Below are positions 1-10,219 of a DNA stretch of 64,000 bases, piece after piece. Numbering within the stretch: the stretch's first letter is position 1; every line of letters starts with the position of its first letter. This stretch comes from Rhodococcus pseudokoreensis (GTDB lineage: Bacteria > Actinomycetota > Actinomycetes > Mycobacteriales > Mycobacteriaceae), in assembly GCF_017068395.1 (NCBI RefSeq), contig NZ_CP070619.1, forward strand, positions 372,001 to 436,000, in the 5' to 3' direction. The notes below the pieces were generated by a model, which was given only the letters and a program-made list of their open reading frames with translations, did not search any database and was not told the DNA's origin. The position numbers and the translations under genes were made by a program.

Positions 1-288
1 GTCCACGCCGTTGCCCGCGGGGAACTGGATCCGCGACCCACCCTCGAAGTCGATACCGAGGGTGAATCCGCGCACGAGGATGCTCAGCAGCGAGATCAGC
101 ACGATCGTGCCGGTCAGGATGAAGTAGAAGCGGCGGCGGCCGACCACCTCGAAGGCACCGGTTCCGGTGTACAGCCGGGACAGCCAGCTGTGGTGGGGCA
201 TCGACGTCTGGTTGACGCCCGAATCGGACAGCGAAGACTCGGGGTCGGTCTGCGACGCAGACTTGTGCGACGTGGTCGATTCGCTCAT
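1..288 (-). CDS. secF: Protein translocase subunit SecF, N-terminal part (runs off the window)
   Basis: Accessory subunit of the Sec translocase that, with SecD, uses the proton gradient to help pull secreted proteins across the membrane. Ninety-six codons are visible, from an ATG at 288; the rest lies before the window. A 50-residue cytoplasmic tail rich in Ser/Thr/Gln precedes the first membrane helix (about residues 52-72), which is followed by the family motif [12 protein letters not shown]. The ATG overlaps the secD TGA by four bases (ATGA), so translation is probably coupled. The identification is firm; only the C-terminal membrane half is missing because of the window edge. Confidence 0.95.
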   Translation of the reverse strand, partial: MSESTTSHKSASQTDPESSLSDSGVNQTSMPHHSWLSRLYTGTGAFEVVGRRRFYFILTGTIVLISLLSILVRGFTLGIDFEGGSRIQFPAGNGVD

Positions 289-1955
289 ACTCGTGACTCC
301 TTCGCCGACGCTGCGGCAGCCTTGCGTTCCTTGGCGATCTGCTGCACGGCACCCAGCCCGTTGACGCCCGGCTTGGACCAGAACGGCGACTTCGAGGCCA
401 GGTGGACCAGCGGCCACGTCACCAGGAACACGACGACGACGTCGAGAATGGTGGTCAGGCCGAGGGTGAACGCGAAGCCGCGCACCTGGCCGATCGCGAG
501 GATGTACAGCACCGCGGCGGCGATGAAGCTGACCGCGTTACCCGACAGGATGGTGCGGCGCGCACGGGCCCAGCCGCGTGGAACCGCGGACCGGAAACTG
601 CGGCCCTCTCTCATCTCGTCCTTGATTCTCTCGAAGAACACCACGAACGAGTCGGCCGTCATGCCGATACCGATGATCAGACCGGCGATGCCGGCGAGGT
701 CGAGGGTGAAGTTGATGTACCGGCCGAGCAGCACCATGATCGCGTACACCATCACACCGGACAGGACCAGGGACAGCGCCGTGAGCACTCCGAGCATGCG
801 GTAGTAGATCAGGCAGTAGATCAGAACCAGGACCAGACCCACCAGACCGGCGATGAGACCGGCCTGCAGCGAGGCGAGACCCAGGGTCGCGGACACCGTC
901 TCGGCCTCCGACGCCGCGAACGACAGCGGCAGCGAGCCGTATTTCAGGGTGTTCGCGAGTTCCTTCGCACTGTCCGCGGTGAACGAACCGGTGATCGACG
1001 TCGAACTGCCTGCGGGTGTCGCGCCCTGCACGACCGGCGCGCTCACCACCTTGGAGTCGAGCGTGAACGCGGCCTGCTTGCCGATGTTCTGCGACGTGAA
1101 CGTGGCCCAGGTGTTGCTGCCCTCGGTCTTGAACGTCAGGCTCACCTCGTGCCGCGACTGCTGGGAGTTGTACCCGGACGTCGCGTCGGCGATCTCCTGA
1201 CCGTCGATGATCGCCGGTTCGAGCAGGTACACGGCCTGGCCGTCGGTGGAGCACGCGACCAGCGGCAGGGCCGGGTCGTCGTTGCCCCGCAACGGGTCGG
1301 GCACGCTGCAGTCGAGGGTCGCCATGGCCTGCTGCTGCACGGCGGGGTCGGTGCTCTGGCGCGTGGCCCGGGCCGCCGCGATCTCGTCGGCGGCCTCGGC
1401 GGTCTCGGTCCCGGACTCGTCGGTGGGCGCCGGTTCCGCCGTGGGGGCGGGCGCGGGTGACGTGGACGGATCCTGCGCCGGGAACGGCCGGTTCTGCGGC
1501 GCGGGGGTCTCGGTTCCGGCGGGCGCCTGGGCCGGCGTCTCACCGGCGGCGGGTGCCTGCGTGCCTGGAGCGGCCGCGGCCTGCGACGTCTGGACGGGTC
1601 GGACGTACAACCGCGCCGTCTGGCCGAGCGACCGAGCCTGGGCGCTGTCGTCGCCGGGGACGGTGATGACCAGGTTGTCGCCGTCGATGACGACCTCGGA
1701 GCCGGACACGCCGAGTCCGTTCACACGAGTCTCGATGATCTCCTGCGCCTGCCGCAGGCTGTCCGGCGTCGGCTTGCTGCCGTCCGGGGTGCGTGCGGTG
1801 AGGGTGACTCGGGTCCCACCTTGCAGGTCGATGCCCAGCTTGGGTGTCGCGGACTTGTCGCCGGTGAAGAACACCAGGGCATACAGAACCGCCACGAGCA
1901 CCGCGAAAACGGTGAGGTAGCGGACGGGATGCACCGATCCTGTGGAAGGTGCCAC
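285..1955 (-). CDS. secD: Protein translocase subunit SecD
   Basis: Partner of SecF in the Sec accessory complex. The 556-residue product has one N-terminal membrane helix (about 11-31), the [11 protein letters not shown] motif (40-50), a large extracytoplasmic region and five C-terminal helices with the conserved [17 protein letters not shown] stretch. Residues about 123-187 are a Pro/Ala/Thr-rich, low-complexity insert between the first periplasmic domain and the rest. This is typical of actinobacterial SecD but is long here. The start is a GTG at 1955. It lies downstream of yajC and upstream of secF in the order yajC-secD-secF, the usual arrangement. Confidence 0.95.
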   Translation of the reverse strand: MAPSTGSVHPVRYLTVFAVLVAVLYALVFFTGDKSATPKLGIDLQGGTRVTLTARTPDGSKPTPDSLRQAQEIIETRVNGLGVSGSEVVIDGDNLVITVPGDDSAQARSLGQTARLYVRPVQTSQAAAAPGTQAPAAGETPAQAPAGTETPAPQNRPFPAQDPSTSPAPAPTAEPAPTDESGTETAEAADEIAAARATRQSTDPAVQQQAMATLDCSVPDPLRGNDDPALPLVACSTDGQAVYLLEPAIIDGQEIADATSGYNSQQSRHEVSLTFKTEGSNTWATFTSQNIGKQAAFTLDSKVVSAPVVQGATPAGSSTSITGSFTADSAKELANTLKYGSLPLSFAASEAETVSATLGLASLQAGLIAGLVGLVLVLIYCLIYYRMLGVLTALSLVLSGVMVYAIMVLLGRYINFTLDLAGIAGLIIGIGMTADSFVVFFERIKDEMREGRSFRSAVPRGWARARRTILSGNAVSFIAAAVLYILAIGQVRGFAFTLGLTTILDVVVVFLVTWPLVHLASKSPFWSKPGVNGLGAVQQIAKERKAAAASAKESRV

Positions 1956-2098
1956 GATCTCTATGTCTCCTCAGTACGTGCAGTTCGGATGGGAACGCTC
2001 ACAGCGCACGGCACCGGTGGACGCAGGGCTGTGCCCCGGTCACCGCGCCCGGGCGCCTACGACGCGACGATTGCGCGGGTGCGCCACGGAAGCGCAGG

Positions 2099-2491
2099 TC
2101 AATCCTTGTTCAGCCGCGGCGTGGTGTCGCCGCCGTTCTCACGATCCTCGCGCACGATGTCGGTGGCGGGGGCCTCGGTGCTGATCGATTCGTGGTCGAT
2201 CGACTCGTGCTCGATGGCACCGTCACCCGGCAGCGGGGCATCGACGATCTGCTCGCGGACGACCAGACGCGACCACGTGGTGACCACGCCGGGAGCGATC
2301 TCGAGATCGATCGTGTCGTCGCCGAGCGCGACGACGGTGCCGTGCAGACCGGCAGTCGTGAGGATGCGGTCGCCCACCGAGAGCGAGTCCTGCAGAACAG
2401 TCACCTTGGCCGCCTCCTTCTTCTGCCGGCGGATCCCCAGGAACATCGGGACGAGCAGCGCCAGAATCAGGAGCGGGAAGAGAAAATCCAT
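2099..2491 (-). CDS. yajC: Preprotein translocase accessory subunit YajC
   Basis: Small single-span membrane protein that associates with SecDF. I place the start at the ATG at 2491, giving 130 residues with an N-terminal helix (MDFLFPLLILALLVPMFLGI) directly followed by RRQKK. The cytoplasmic YajC fold then follows with SVGDRILTTAGLHGTV. The reading frame stays open upstream for 23 more codons, but those residues look non-coding and would push the helix inward. The acidic C-terminal tail beyond residue 90 is not conserved in the family. It is first in a yajC-secD-secF unit. Confidence 0.93.
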   Translation of the reverse strand: MDFLFPLLILALLVPMFLGIRRQKKEAAKVTVLQDSLSVGDRILTTAGLHGTVVALGDDTIDLEIAPGVVTTWSRLVVREQIVDAPLPGDGAIEHESIDHESISTEAPATDIVREDRENGGDTTPRLNKD

Positions 2492-2627
2492 CTGTAAGTC
2501 AACCTCGAGGTATGTCGCACGGTCCGAAGCACTGGTCCCGGTTGGACCGATGCAATACACCAGTGTGCCATCACCGGCCCGGACACCGGTTCGGTCGGCA
2601 CGGGGCGGGCGTTTCTCCCGGCGTCGG

Positions 2628-3725
2628 TCAGGGGTCTTCGGGATCGAACAGGGAGGCCTGCGGTTCGTTGACGCGGACCTCGATTCCGCCGGTCACGGCG
2701 TCCGGCGGCGGGGTCAGGCCCAGTTGCATCCACGCGGCCGCGGTGGCGACCCGGCCGCGGGGTGTGCGGGCGATCATTCCCGCGCGGACGAGGAACGGCT
2801 CACACACCTCTTCGACGGTGGCAGGCTCTTCCCCCACCGCGACGGCCAGCGTGGACACGCCGACCGGTCCGCCGCCGAAGCTGCGCACCAGGGCACTGAG
2901 GACGGAGCGGTCGAGGCGGTCGAGTCCCAGCTGGTCGACGTCGTACACGGCGAGGGCGGCGTGCGCGATCTCGCGGGTGACGACGCCGTCCGCGCGGACC
3001 TCGGCGTAGTCGCGGACACGGCGGAGCAGGCGGTTCGCGATGCGGGGCGTGCCGCGGGACCGGCTCGCGATCTCGGCGCCGGCCTCCTCGCCCAGTTGCA
3101 CGCCGAGGATGCCCGCCGATCGCATGAGGATCTGCTGCAGCTCGGCCGGTTCGTAGAAGTCCATGTGGGCGGTGAACCCGAACCGGTCGCGCAGCGGCCC
3201 GGTGAGCGCCCCCGAGCGGGTGGTGGCCCCGACCAGGGTGAACGGCGCGACCTCCAGGGGAATGGACGTGGCGCCGGGGCCCTTGCCGACCACGACGTCG
3301 ACCCGGAAGTCCTCCATCGCGAGGTAGAGCATCTCCTCCGCCGGACGGGCGATGCGGTGGATCTCGTCGATGAACAGCACGTCGCCCTCGACGAGGTTGC
3401 TCAACATGGCGGCCAAATCGCCGGCACGCTCGAGCGCCGGACCCGACGTCAGCCTCAGTGAGGAACCCAGTTCGGCGGCGATGATCATCGCCATGCTGGT
3501 CTTTCCCAGCCCGGGCGGGCCGGAGAGCAGGATGTGGTCGGGGGTGCCGCCGCGCATCTTCGCGCCGGTCAGGACGAGTTGCAACTGCTCCCGGACCCGC
3601 GGCTGCCCGATGAAATCGTGCAGGTTCTTCGGCCGCAGACTGGCCTCGATGTCGCCGTCGCCGGCGACGAGATCGGCCGAGACCGGGGACTCGTCGTCGT
3701 AGTCGCCGCCGGGTTCGGGATTCAT
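2628..3725 (-). CDS. ruvB: Holliday junction branch migration helicase RuvB
   Basis: AAA+ motor that drives branch migration of Holliday junctions on RuvA. It has 365 residues with Walker A GPPGLGKT at 69-76, Walker B DEIH at 121-124, sensor 1 in the GATTRSG stretch, and the C-terminal winged-helix DNA-binding domain. An acidic N-terminal extension of about 20 residues precedes the usual start of homology ([12 protein letters not shown]). The ATG overlaps the ruvA stop by four bases, forming ruvC-ruvA-ruvB in the usual order. SOS boxes were not recognised in front of the operon. Confidence 0.97.
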   Translation of the reverse strand: MNPEPGGDYDDESPVSADLVAGDGDIEASLRPKNLHDFIGQPRVREQLQLVLTGAKMRGGTPDHILLSGPPGLGKTSMAMIIAAELGSSLRLTSGPALERAGDLAAMLSNLVEGDVLFIDEIHRIARPAEEMLYLAMEDFRVDVVVGKGPGATSIPLEVAPFTLVGATTRSGALTGPLRDRFGFTAHMDFYEPAELQQILMRSAGILGVQLGEEAGAEIASRSRGTPRIANRLLRRVRDYAEVRADGVVTREIAHAALAVYDVDQLGLDRLDRSVLSALVRSFGGGPVGVSTLAVAVGEEPATVEEVCEPFLVRAGMIARTPRGRVATAAAWMQLGLTPPPDAVTGGIEVRVNEPQASLFDPEDP

Positions 3726-4324
3726 CTGGTCTTCCCGAGCAGGGAGAGAGCCGAGCGCAGCGCGGACGAAGTGGTCGACTCGGGGGCCTCGGCGAGGACG
3801 GAGTCGGAGGCCTGTTCGGCCTGCTTGGCCGGGAAGCCGAGCCCGACGAGCGCTTCGACGATCTGGTCGCGGACCGATCCGGGGCCGCCCGCACCGAGCG
3901 GCACCGCCCCGGACGTGGACGCGACCACGTCGACCTTGTCGCGCAATTCGACGACCATCCGCTCGGCCCCGCGCTTGCCGATGCCCGGCACCCGGGTGAG
4001 GGCGGTGACGTTGCCCTCGGCGAGCGCGGCCCGCAACGCGTCGGGTTCGAGGACGGCGAGTGTCGCCATCGCCAGGCGCGGACCGACACCCGACACCGTC
4101 TGGAGCAGCCCGAACAACTCCTTGGACTCCGAGTCCGGGAACCCGTACAGCGTCATCGAGTCCTCGCGGACGATCATCGCCGTGACCAGCCGGGCCTCGG
4201 TTCCCCGCTGCAGCCCGCCGAGGGTGGCCGGGGTCGCGTTCACGCGGTACCCCACTCCCGCGGATTCGATCACCGCATGGTCGAGGGCGATCTCGAGCAC
4301 CTCGCCGCGGACGGACGCGATCAT
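3722..4324 (-). CDS. ruvA: Holliday junction DNA-binding subunit RuvA
   Basis: Tetrameric DNA-binding partner of RuvB. The start is the ATG at 4324 (MIASVRGEV), giving 200 residues, the normal family length. The OB fold occupies the first 60 residues and the two helix-hairpin-helix segments lie in the middle ([34 protein letters not shown]). The C-terminal RuvB-interacting domain contains [15 protein letters not shown]. The frame is open upstream, but only this ATG gives the four-base overlap with ruvC and the conserved N-terminus. Confidence 0.97.
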   Translation of the reverse strand: MIASVRGEVLEIALDHAVIESAGVGYRVNATPATLGGLQRGTEARLVTAMIVREDSMTLYGFPDSESKELFGLLQTVSGVGPRLAMATLAVLEPDALRAALAEGNVTALTRVPGIGKRGAERMVVELRDKVDVVASTSGAVPLGAGGPGSVRDQIVEALVGLGFPAKQAEQASDSVLAEAPESTTSSALRSALSLLGKTR

Positions 4325-4890
4325 CGTGTACCTGCCTTCTTCACTTCGGCCAGCCGGGCCTGGTAGCGACGTTTCTGTTCGGCGGCCGCGGCCTCGGCGC
4401 GGGCCATGCGTTCGATCATCGGCGCCCGCCAGCAATGGCAGATCGCCAGGGCCAGCGCGTCCGCGGCGTCGGCCGGTTTGGGCGCGGCCGCCAGCTTGAG
4501 GATGCGTGTCACCATCGCCGTCACCTGAGCTTTGTCGGCCGATCCGCTCCCGGTGACGGCCGCCTTGACCTCACTGGGGGTATGGAAACACACGGGGATG
4601 CCGCGGCGTGCGGCGGCGAGGGCGACGACGCCGCCCGCCTGCGCGGTGCCCATCGCGGTGCGCACGTTGTGCTGGGAGAACACCCGCTCGATCGCCACGA
4701 CCGCCGGCCGGTGCAGATCGATCCACGATTCGGCTGCCTCGGAGATCCGCAGCAGCCGGGACGACAATTCCAGGTCCGCCGGGGTCCGGACCACGTCGAC
4801 GGCCACCGGGGTGACGGTGCGACCGTTGCCGCCGTCCACCACTCCGAATCCGCACCGGGTCAGACCGGGATCCACACCCAGCACACGCAC
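4321..4890 (-). CDS. ruvC: Crossover junction endodeoxyribonuclease RuvC
   Basis: RNase H-fold resolvase that nicks Holliday junctions. It has 189 residues and a GTG start at 4890. The four metal-binding acidic residues expected for RuvC can be placed at D7 (GVDPGL), E68 (AIERVF), D141 and D144 (PADAADALA). A basic 25-residue tail beyond the catalytic core resembles that of other actinobacterial RuvC proteins. It is the first gene of ruvCAB, separated from yebC by 136 bp that include a likely terminator. Confidence 0.96.
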   Translation of the reverse strand: MRVLGVDPGLTRCGFGVVDGGNGRTVTPVAVDVVRTPADLELSSRLLRISEAAESWIDLHRPAVVAIERVFSQHNVRTAMGTAQAGGVVALAAARRGIPVCFHTPSEVKAAVTGSGSADKAQVTAMVTRILKLAAAPKPADAADALALAICHCWRAPMIERMARAEAAAAEQKRRYQARLAEVKKAGTR

Positions 4891-4976
4891 GCAAAGCCAC
4901 CTCTCCCACGCCGAACAGCTGTTCGATAGCTTAGCCGTGGGGTCGGACGTGTCGGCGCATCAACACGCAGAACGAG

Positions 4977-5009
4977 GCGGGGCGGGCGAGCACCGCTCCC
5001 CCGCCCCGC
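4977..5009 (-). terminator. GC-rich hairpin after yebC
   Basis: A perfect 10-bp stem (GCGGGGCGGG with CCCGCCCCGC) closes a 13-nt loop just downstream of the yebC stop and before ruvC. There is no U-tract on either strand, so it may be a non-canonical actinobacterial terminator or only an mRNA 3'-end stabiliser. Confidence 0.5.
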
Positions 5010-5026
5010 GCCGTGCATCCGTGCGA

Positions 5027-5779
5027 TCAGTCGTCGAGTTCGGCGAGCACCTCGTCGGAGAGGTCGACGTTGGTGTAGACGTTCTGCACGTCGTCGGACT
5101 CTTCGAGCGCGTCGACGAGCTTGAACACTTTGCGGGCCCCGTCCGCGTCGACCGGGACCTCGACGGATGCGCGGAAGTCGGCCTCGGCGGAGTCGTAGTC
5201 GATGCCCGCCTCCTGCAGAGCGCTGCGCACGGCCACGAGGTCCGTCGGCTCGCTCACGATCTCGAACGTCTCGCCCAGATCGGTGACCTCTTCGGCGCCC
5301 GCGTCGAGGACCGCCATCAGCACGTCGTCCTCGTTCTGGTCGCCCTTCTCCAGGGTGACGACGCCCTTGCGGGTGAACAGGTAGGACACCGAACCCGGGT
5401 CGGCCATGTTCCCGCCGTTGCGGGTCATCGCGGTCCGCACCTCGCCGGCCGCGCGGTTGCGGTTGTCGGTCAGGCACTCGATGAGCACGGCGACGCCGTT
5501 GGGTCCGTAGCCCTCGTACATGATGGTCTGCCAGTCGGCGCCGCCCGCTTCTTCACCGGCGCCGCGCTTGCGGGCACGCTCGATGTTGTCGTTGGGGACC
5601 GACGTCTTCTTGGCCTTCTGGATGGCGTCGTACAGGGTGGGGTTTCCCGCAGGGTCGCCACCGCCGGTACGGGCCGCCACCTCGATGTTCTTGATCAGCT
5701 TCGCGAAGGCTTTGCCACGCTTGGCGTCGATCACAGCCTTCTTGTGCTTGGTGGTGGCCCATTTGGAGTGGCCGCTCAT
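5027..5779 (-). CDS. yebC: YebC/PmpR (TACO1) family protein
   Basis: Member of the YebC family, long annotated as a transcriptional regulator and more recently linked to relief of ribosome stalling at proline stretches. The start is the ATG at 5779, giving 250 residues with the hallmark N-terminus [14 protein letters not shown] and the family motifs VPNDNIERA and [10 protein letters not shown]. An acidic C-terminus ends in LDD. Its place next to ruvC and near pdxT is conserved widely in bacteria. A terminator-like hairpin follows it. Confidence 0.95.
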   Translation of the reverse strand: MSGHSKWATTKHKKAVIDAKRGKAFAKLIKNIEVAARTGGGDPAGNPTLYDAIQKAKKTSVPNDNIERARKRGAGEEAGGADWQTIMYEGYGPNGVAVLIECLTDNRNRAAGEVRTAMTRNGGNMADPGSVSYLFTRKGVVTLEKGDQNEDDVLMAVLDAGAEEVTDLGETFEIVSEPTDLVAVRSALQEAGIDYDSAEADFRASVEVPVDADGARKVFKLVDALEESDDVQNVYTNVDLSDEVLAELDD

Positions 5780-5904
5780 GCGATTCAAGCCCCTTTCCTG
5801 CTGCTTTTGGCACGCCGAATGCGCGGTTTCAGCTTTGACGATGTTACCCGCAGCCCGGGCGCCCCTGCGCGATCCCGGGGTAACAACTCGCATAAGTCGC
5901 CATT

Positions 5905-5923
5905 GTTTGCATAGAATGCAAAC
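5905..5923 (+). promoter_or_regulatory. Palindromic operator and -10 box abutting a GntR start codon
   Basis: GTTTGCAT-AGA-ATGCAAAC is a perfect 8-bp inverted repeat with a 3-bp spacer. It ends on the base before the ATG at 5924. Its middle contains TAGAAT (5912-5917), a good -10 box whose transcript would start at or next to the ATG. Repressor binding here would block RNA polymerase, so the likely model is autorepression by the GntR protein it precedes. Confidence 0.7.
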
Positions 5924-6280
5924 ATGTTGATGCGAGTCGACCACGGTTCCAGCACCCCACTGGGCGAACAGATCGCCGCCAATGTGCGCGGTGCGTTCCT
6001 GCGCGGCGAGATCGGTGCGGGCGACCGGCTCCCCTCCGCCCGGGCACTGGCCGAGTCCGTCGACGTCAACCTCCACACGGTGCTGCGCGCGTACGCCGCC
6101 CTCCGCGACGAGGGGCTGATCGACCTCCGCCGGGGCCGGGGCGCGGTCGTCCGCGCCGACACCGACCCGATTCGCACCGGATTGACCGAAGCCGCACGCA
6201 CTTTCGTCGCCGAGGCCCGGCGCCTCGGACTCGACACCGAACAGATGCTCGACGTGATCAAGGAGACCACCAGACAATGA
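5924..6280 (+). CDS. GntR-family transcriptional regulator, YtrA type
   Basis: Short 118-residue GntR protein: an N-terminal winged helix ([28 protein letters not shown] region, then the recognition helix around [13 protein letters not shown]) followed by only about 45 residues. This is the size of the YtrA subfamily, which lacks a large effector domain. The ATG at 5924 is directly preceded by a palindrome that overlaps the -10 box, so the mRNA is probably leaderless and autoregulated. The stop overlaps the ATG of the following membrane-protein gene (ATGA), making a two-gene operon; YtrA regulators typically sit with the membrane proteins they control. Confidence 0.88.
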   Translation: MLMRVDHGSSTPLGEQIAANVRGAFLRGEIGAGDRLPSARALAESVDVNLHTVLRAYAALRDEGLIDLRRGRGAVVRADTDPIRTGLTEAARTFVAEARRLGLDTEQMLDVIKETTRQ

Positions 6281-7197
6281 CGACCTCCCGCACCCGCCTC
6301 CTCGCGGCGACCTCGGCCGTACCCCTCCTCGCCCTCGTGATCGCGAGACTCGCGTGGGGCGACGACCTGCCGCCGGTGGTGGCCAGTCACTGGTCCGGCA
6401 CCGAACCCGACGGTTTCAGCGACACGACCACCTACTTCTGGATCGCCGTCGCCGTCTGCGCGATCGCCGCGGGCATCGCCGGCGTCGTCGCAGTCCGGAT
6501 CCGCACCGACGCCGCCCTCTGGCTGCCCGCGACCGTGTTCACCGGGTGGACGGTGGCCGCGACCTGGATCGTCAGTGTCGCCGCCACCGTCCGTGCGGGC
6601 TCGCCCGAGGCGGCGACGCTGGGCTGGTGGATCCTGATTCCCCTGCTGGGAATCCTGTGGGCGGTAGCCACGTTCGTCCTGCTCCCCCGGCCGCCGCGCG
6701 CCACGGAGAACGGCCCGGCACCGACGCTGCCCGTCCCCCTGGCGCCCGGCGAGCGCGCGTCCTGGACCGGATATGCGCGCGGGCGCTGGGCGGGCGTGCT
6801 CGCTCTCGCCATGGCCGTTGCCGCGGTCGTGTCCGCGCTGGTCGGCGCACTCTGGCTCGCGGTACTGTTCCTCGTCCTGGTGGTCGCCGGTGGCGCCTTC
6901 GCGTCGGTGACCGTGCAGGTCGACCGCACCGGGCTGAGCCTGTCGTCGTGGAACGTGCGCTGGCGGCACATCCCACTCGACGCGGTCGACGAGGCGCAGG
7001 TGACCGAGATCCGCCCCGGCGAATGGGGCGGCTGGGGTTACCGCTTCTCACCGCGCGGAACGGCGGTGGTGATCCGCGGCGGTGAGGGCATCGTGGTGAC
7101 CCGCATCGGCGGCCGCCCGTTCGCGGTCACCGTCGACGGCGCCGCTCAGGGTGCGGCGCTCCTCAACTCGCTCGCCGCACCCAGTCCGACGGGTTAG
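6277..7197 (+). CDS. DUF1648-type integral membrane protein
   Basis: The 306-residue product has a likely signal-anchor at 8-27, the DUF1648-like stretch [16 protein letters not shown] right after it, and further helices at about 47-70, 80-105, 115-135, 172-195 and 197-217. A C-terminal soluble domain follows with a PH-like pattern ([12 protein letters not shown], then [11 protein letters not shown]). Function is unknown. It is translationally coupled to the upstream GntR regulator. Its stop codon overlaps that of pdxT on the other strand, so the two transcripts converge. Confidence 0.75.
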   Translation: MTTSRTRLLAATSAVPLLALVIARLAWGDDLPPVVASHWSGTEPDGFSDTTTYFWIAVAVCAIAAGIAGVVAVRIRTDAALWLPATVFTGWTVAATWIVSVAATVRAGSPEAATLGWWILIPLLGILWAVATFVLLPRPPRATENGPAPTLPVPLAPGERASWTGYARGRWAGVLALAMAVAAVVSALVGALWLAVLFLVLVVAGGAFASVTVQVDRTGLSLSSWNVRWRHIPLDAVDEAQVTEIRPGEWGGWGYRFSPRGTAVVIRGGEGIVVTRIGGRPFAVTVDGAAQGAALLNSLAAPSPTG

Positions 7198-7802
7198 ACC
7201 CCGCGGACGATGTCGACGAACAACTCGTGCACTCGCCGGTCCCCCGTGACCTCCGGGTGGAACGACGTCGCCACCACGGAACCCTGCCGCACGGCCACGA
7301 TGCGTCCGGCGGCCGCGCCACCCGACTCGGGCACCCGGGCGAGGACCTGGACGTCGTCGCCGACGCGCTCCACCCACGGGGCCCGGATGAACACGGCCCG
7401 CATCGGGTCGCCGACGATCCCCTCGAATTCGAGGTCGGACTCGAAGGAATCGACCTGACGGCCGAAGGCGTTGCGGCGCACGGTCATGTCGATGGCGCCG
7501 AGGTGCTGGGCGTCGGGTCTCGTGTCGAGGATCTCGCTCGCGAGGAGGATCATCCCGGCGCAGGACCCGTAGGCGGGCAACCCGTCGCGCAGGCGGGCCT
7601 TCAGCGGCTCGAGCAGTTCGAAGATCTGCAGCAGCTTGCTCATCGTCGTCGACTCACCGCCCGGGATCACCAGGCCGTCGATCTTCTCGAGCTCCTCCGG
7701 GCGACGGATGCCCACGGCATCGGCGCCCGAATCATTCAGTGCAGCAAGGTGTTCACGGACGTCGCCCTGCAGGGCGAGTACTCCGACGAGGGGGCGGGTC
7801 AT
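7194..7802 (-). CDS. pdxT: Pyridoxal 5'-phosphate synthase glutaminase subunit PdxT
   Basis: Class I glutamine amidotransferase that hydrolyses glutamine and passes ammonia to PdxS for vitamin B6 synthesis. The start is the ATG at 7802 ([18 protein letters not shown]), giving 202 residues. The nucleophile is Cys81 in GSCAGM, the oxyanion PGGEST motif lies near residue 48, and the His/Glu pair is in FHPEVTGD near the C-terminus. The ATG overlaps the stop of the upstream thioesterase (ATGA). The partner pdxS is three genes upstream on the same strand, as in mycobacteria. Confidence 0.96.
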   Translation of the reverse strand: MTRPLVGVLALQGDVREHLAALNDSGADAVGIRRPEELEKIDGLVIPGGESTTMSKLLQIFELLEPLKARLRDGLPAYGSCAGMILLASEILDTRPDAQHLGAIDMTVRRNAFGRQVDSFESDLEFEGIVGDPMRAVFIRAPWVERVGDDVQVLARVPESGGAAAGRIVAVRQGSVVATSFHPEVTGDRRVHELFVDIVRGV

Positions 7803-8653
7803 GCCATGTTTCCTGTCTCGATGTCGCGCTGGTCCTGATCGCGCTGGATGCGGGTCAACCCCTCCTGCACCACGGCGGCGACCATGGTGCCGTTCCGGTC
7901 GAACATGCGGCCCTGGGTGAGGGCGCGGCCGAAGCCGGCGGAGGGTGAGGTCTGGTCGTAGAGCAGCCACTCGTCGGCGCGGAACGGGCGCAGGAACCAC
8001 ATGGCGTGGTCGAGCGACGCGGTCTGGGTGACCACTCCCGGGTGCGGGACCTTCGACGCGCCGAGGAGCGTCATGTCACTGAGGTAGGCGAGGGTGCAGA
8101 TGTGGAAGACCTGATCGTCGGGCAGCTTGTCGCGGTAGCGCATCCACACGCGTTGCTGCGCGGCGATTCCGGGCGTCTTCCTGGTGGCGTCGGCCGGAAC
8201 GATACGGACGTCCCATTCCTTCCACTCCCGGTAGAGATCGGTGGCGGCCATCTCCTCGACGGTCTGTGCGTCGACGAGCTCTTCGGGCTCGGGCACCGGC
8301 GGCATCGTGTCCTGGTGCTCGATGCCCTCGTCCCCCGAGTGGAACGACGCCGACATGGTGAAGATCGCCTTGCCGTCCTGGATGCCGGTGACCCGCCGGG
8401 TGCAGAACGACCGGCCGTCCCGGATCCGGTCGACCAGGTACACGGTGGGTTCCACCGGATTTCCGGGGCGCAGGAAGTACCCGTGCAGGGAGTGCACCTC
8501 GAATCGCTCGTCGACGGTGCGGACGGCGGAAACCAGCGACTGACCGGCGACCTGCCCGCCGAACGTCCTCTTCAGCACGGACGGATGAACCGAGCCGCGG
8601 AAGATGTCTTTCTCCAGCGCTTCGAGTTCGAGAATGTCCTCGATGCTCGCCAT
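7799..8653 (-). CDS. tesB: Acyl-CoA thioesterase II (TesB family), copy 1
   Basis: Double-hotdog thioesterase that hydrolyses acyl-CoA to free acid and CoA in the cytoplasm. It has 284 residues, the usual TesB length. The two hotdog halves carry the conserved [12 protein letters not shown] and [11 protein letters not shown] stretches, then [28 protein letters not shown]. The expected Asp/Thr/Gln catalytic trio can be seen as the D of SLDH, the T of DQTS and the Q of VVQEGLT. It is coupled to pdxT and is about half identical by eye to a second copy at 9340-10161. Confidence 0.94.
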   Translation of the reverse strand: MASIEDILELEALEKDIFRGSVHPSVLKRTFGGQVAGQSLVSAVRTVDERFEVHSLHGYFLRPGNPVEPTVYLVDRIRDGRSFCTRRVTGIQDGKAIFTMSASFHSGDEGIEHQDTMPPVPEPEELVDAQTVEEMAATDLYREWKEWDVRIVPADATRKTPGIAAQQRVWMRYRDKLPDDQVFHICTLAYLSDMTLLGASKVPHPGVVTQTASLDHAMWFLRPFRADEWLLYDQTSPSAGFGRALTQGRMFDRNGTMVAAVVQEGLTRIQRDQDQRDIETGNMA

Positions 8654-8709
8654 CAGCCCTCCTTCTGTGCCTGGTCAAGGTTATCCGCCCGGTTCGGGCT
8701 CGAGGCACC

Positions 8710-9333
8710 ATGGGTGCCATGACGATGTTCACACCGACGAGCCCGGACGGTCTCGTCGCCCTCGTCACCGAACGCTGCCTCGCGGTGGACGGCATCGCCG
8801 TCGTCGCGATCGACGCCCCCGACGGCGCCCAGCCGCTGCCCCTCGCCGGCGCGGTGTGTGAGTCGTTGCGGGAGCAGGGCAGGCCCTGTGACGTCGTGTC
8901 CCTTCACGACTACGTCCGGCCCGCCTCCCTGCGGTTCGAGCACGGACGCGACGACGAACTCAGCTACCGCACCCTCTGGTTCGACTACGACGCCCTGAAC
9001 CGGGAAGTGGTGCGGTCGGTCCGCACCGACCGCCGGTGGTTGCCGCGGTTGTGGGACGAAGGCGAGGATCGCTCCGCCCGCTGTGCCCGGGTGCCCGCGG
9101 CCGACGGGCAGGTGCTGCTCGTGACGGGCCCGATGCTGCTCGGCCGGGACCTCGACTTCGACGTCACCGTGCAACTTCACCTGGGTGAAGGGGCCCTGCT
9201 GCGCCGTACCCCGGCCGATCAACGTTGGACCGTGCCCGCACTGCTCCGCCGCGCCGCCGACGTCACCGATGAACCCGACCTGCTGGTGCGGTACGACCAT
9301 CCTCCGAAACCCGCGGTCCGGGCGGGCCGCTGA
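8710..9333 (+). CDS. Uridine-kinase-like protein with a degenerate P-loop
   Basis: The 207-residue protein matches the layout of actinobacterial uridine/nucleoside kinase-like proteins: a strand-loop-helix start, VVSLHDYVRPASLRFEHGRDDE (compare the substrate-loop region of the family) and WFDYDALNREVV. The Walker A position, however, reads DAPDGAQPLPLA instead of GxxGxGKS/T. It therefore probably does not bind ATP in the usual way. It is the only plus-strand gene between two paralogous minus-strand thioesterases. The ATG at 8710 follows a GAGG; an ATG at 8719 is a second possibility. Function is unknown. Confidence 0.6.
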   Translation: MGAMTMFTPTSPDGLVALVTERCLAVDGIAVVAIDAPDGAQPLPLAGAVCESLREQGRPCDVVSLHDYVRPASLRFEHGRDDELSYRTLWFDYDALNREVVRSVRTDRRWLPRLWDEGEDRSARCARVPAADGQVLLVTGPMLLGRDLDFDVTVQLHLGEGALLRRTPADQRWTVPALLRRAADVTDEPDLLVRYDHPPKPAVRAGR

Positions 9334-9339
9334 ACCTGC

Positions 9340-10161
9340 TCACGTCGTGCGCAGGAACCGGGTCAGCCCTTCCTGCACCACGGCGGCGACCAGGTTCCCC
9401 TTCCGATCGAAGATCCGTCCCTGCGCGAGACCCCGGCCGAAACCGGCGGACGGCGACGTCTGGTCGTACAGCAGCCATTCGTCGGCCCGGAACGGGCGCA
9501 GGAACCACAGCGCGTGATCGAGTGAGGCACTGTCGATCTCGACACCGGGATGCGGTGTCATCGCGGAACCGATGAGCGTCATGTCACTCATGTACGCCAG
9601 CGCGCACACATGGAACACGGGGTCGTCGGGCAGTGTCCTGCGGGACCGGAACCACGCCTGCTGCTGCGCGGCCGCACCGCGGATGCGGTCGACCTCGCCG
9701 TGTCCGACGATCCGGATGTCCCAGTCGGACCACTCCCGGGCGAGCCAGGCGATCTCCGGGTCTTCGGACTCACTGGCGAACGGCAGCGAATCCGGCGGCG
9801 GGACCACCGGCATCTCGTCCTGGTGCTCGATGCCCACGTCCGCCACCTGGAAGGACGCCGACATCGTGAAGATGGCCTGGCCGTCCTGCACGGCGCTGAC
9901 CCGCCGGGTGACGAACGAGCGACCGTCCCGGATCCGGTCCACGAGGTACACGATCGGCATCGCGGGGTTGCCGGGACGGAGGAAGTAGCCGTGCAGCGAA
10001 TGCACCGCGAACCGGGGTTCGACCGTGCGGACCGCCGCCACGAGTGCCTGACCGGCCACCTGACCGCCGAAGGTGCGGGGAAGCATGGTCTCGGTCGCTA
10101 TGCCCCGGAAGATGTTCTCCTCGAGGCGTTCCACTTCCAGGATCTCTTCGATCGTCGCCAT
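9340..10161 (-). CDS. tesB: Acyl-CoA thioesterase II (TesB family), copy 2
   Basis: Second TesB-type thioesterase, 273 residues from the ATG at 10161 (MATIEEILEVERLEENIF). It keeps [46 protein letters not shown] and VVQEGLT, so the catalytic residues look intact. The differences from copy 1 are mostly in the middle (residues 115-165), where substrate range is likely set. The frame is open for 21 codons upstream without family similarity. The end of this gene lies 6 bp from the end of the convergent P-loop-like gene. A tandem duplication with divergence is the simplest history. Confidence 0.93.
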   Translation of the reverse strand: MATIEEILEVERLEENIFRGIATETMLPRTFGGQVAGQALVAAVRTVEPRFAVHSLHGYFLRPGNPAMPIVYLVDRIRDGRSFVTRRVSAVQDGQAIFTMSASFQVADVGIEHQDEMPVVPPPDSLPFASESEDPEIAWLAREWSDWDIRIVGHGEVDRIRGAAAQQQAWFRSRRTLPDDPVFHVCALAYMSDMTLIGSAMTPHPGVEIDSASLDHALWFLRPFRADEWLLYDQTSPSAGFGRGLAQGRIFDRKGNLVAAVVQEGLTRFLRTT

Positions 10162-10219
10162 CCACGGCCCCTTCCGATGCTCGTCCGCTGACACTCTCCC
10201 ACGGACCCGCGCACCGGAC

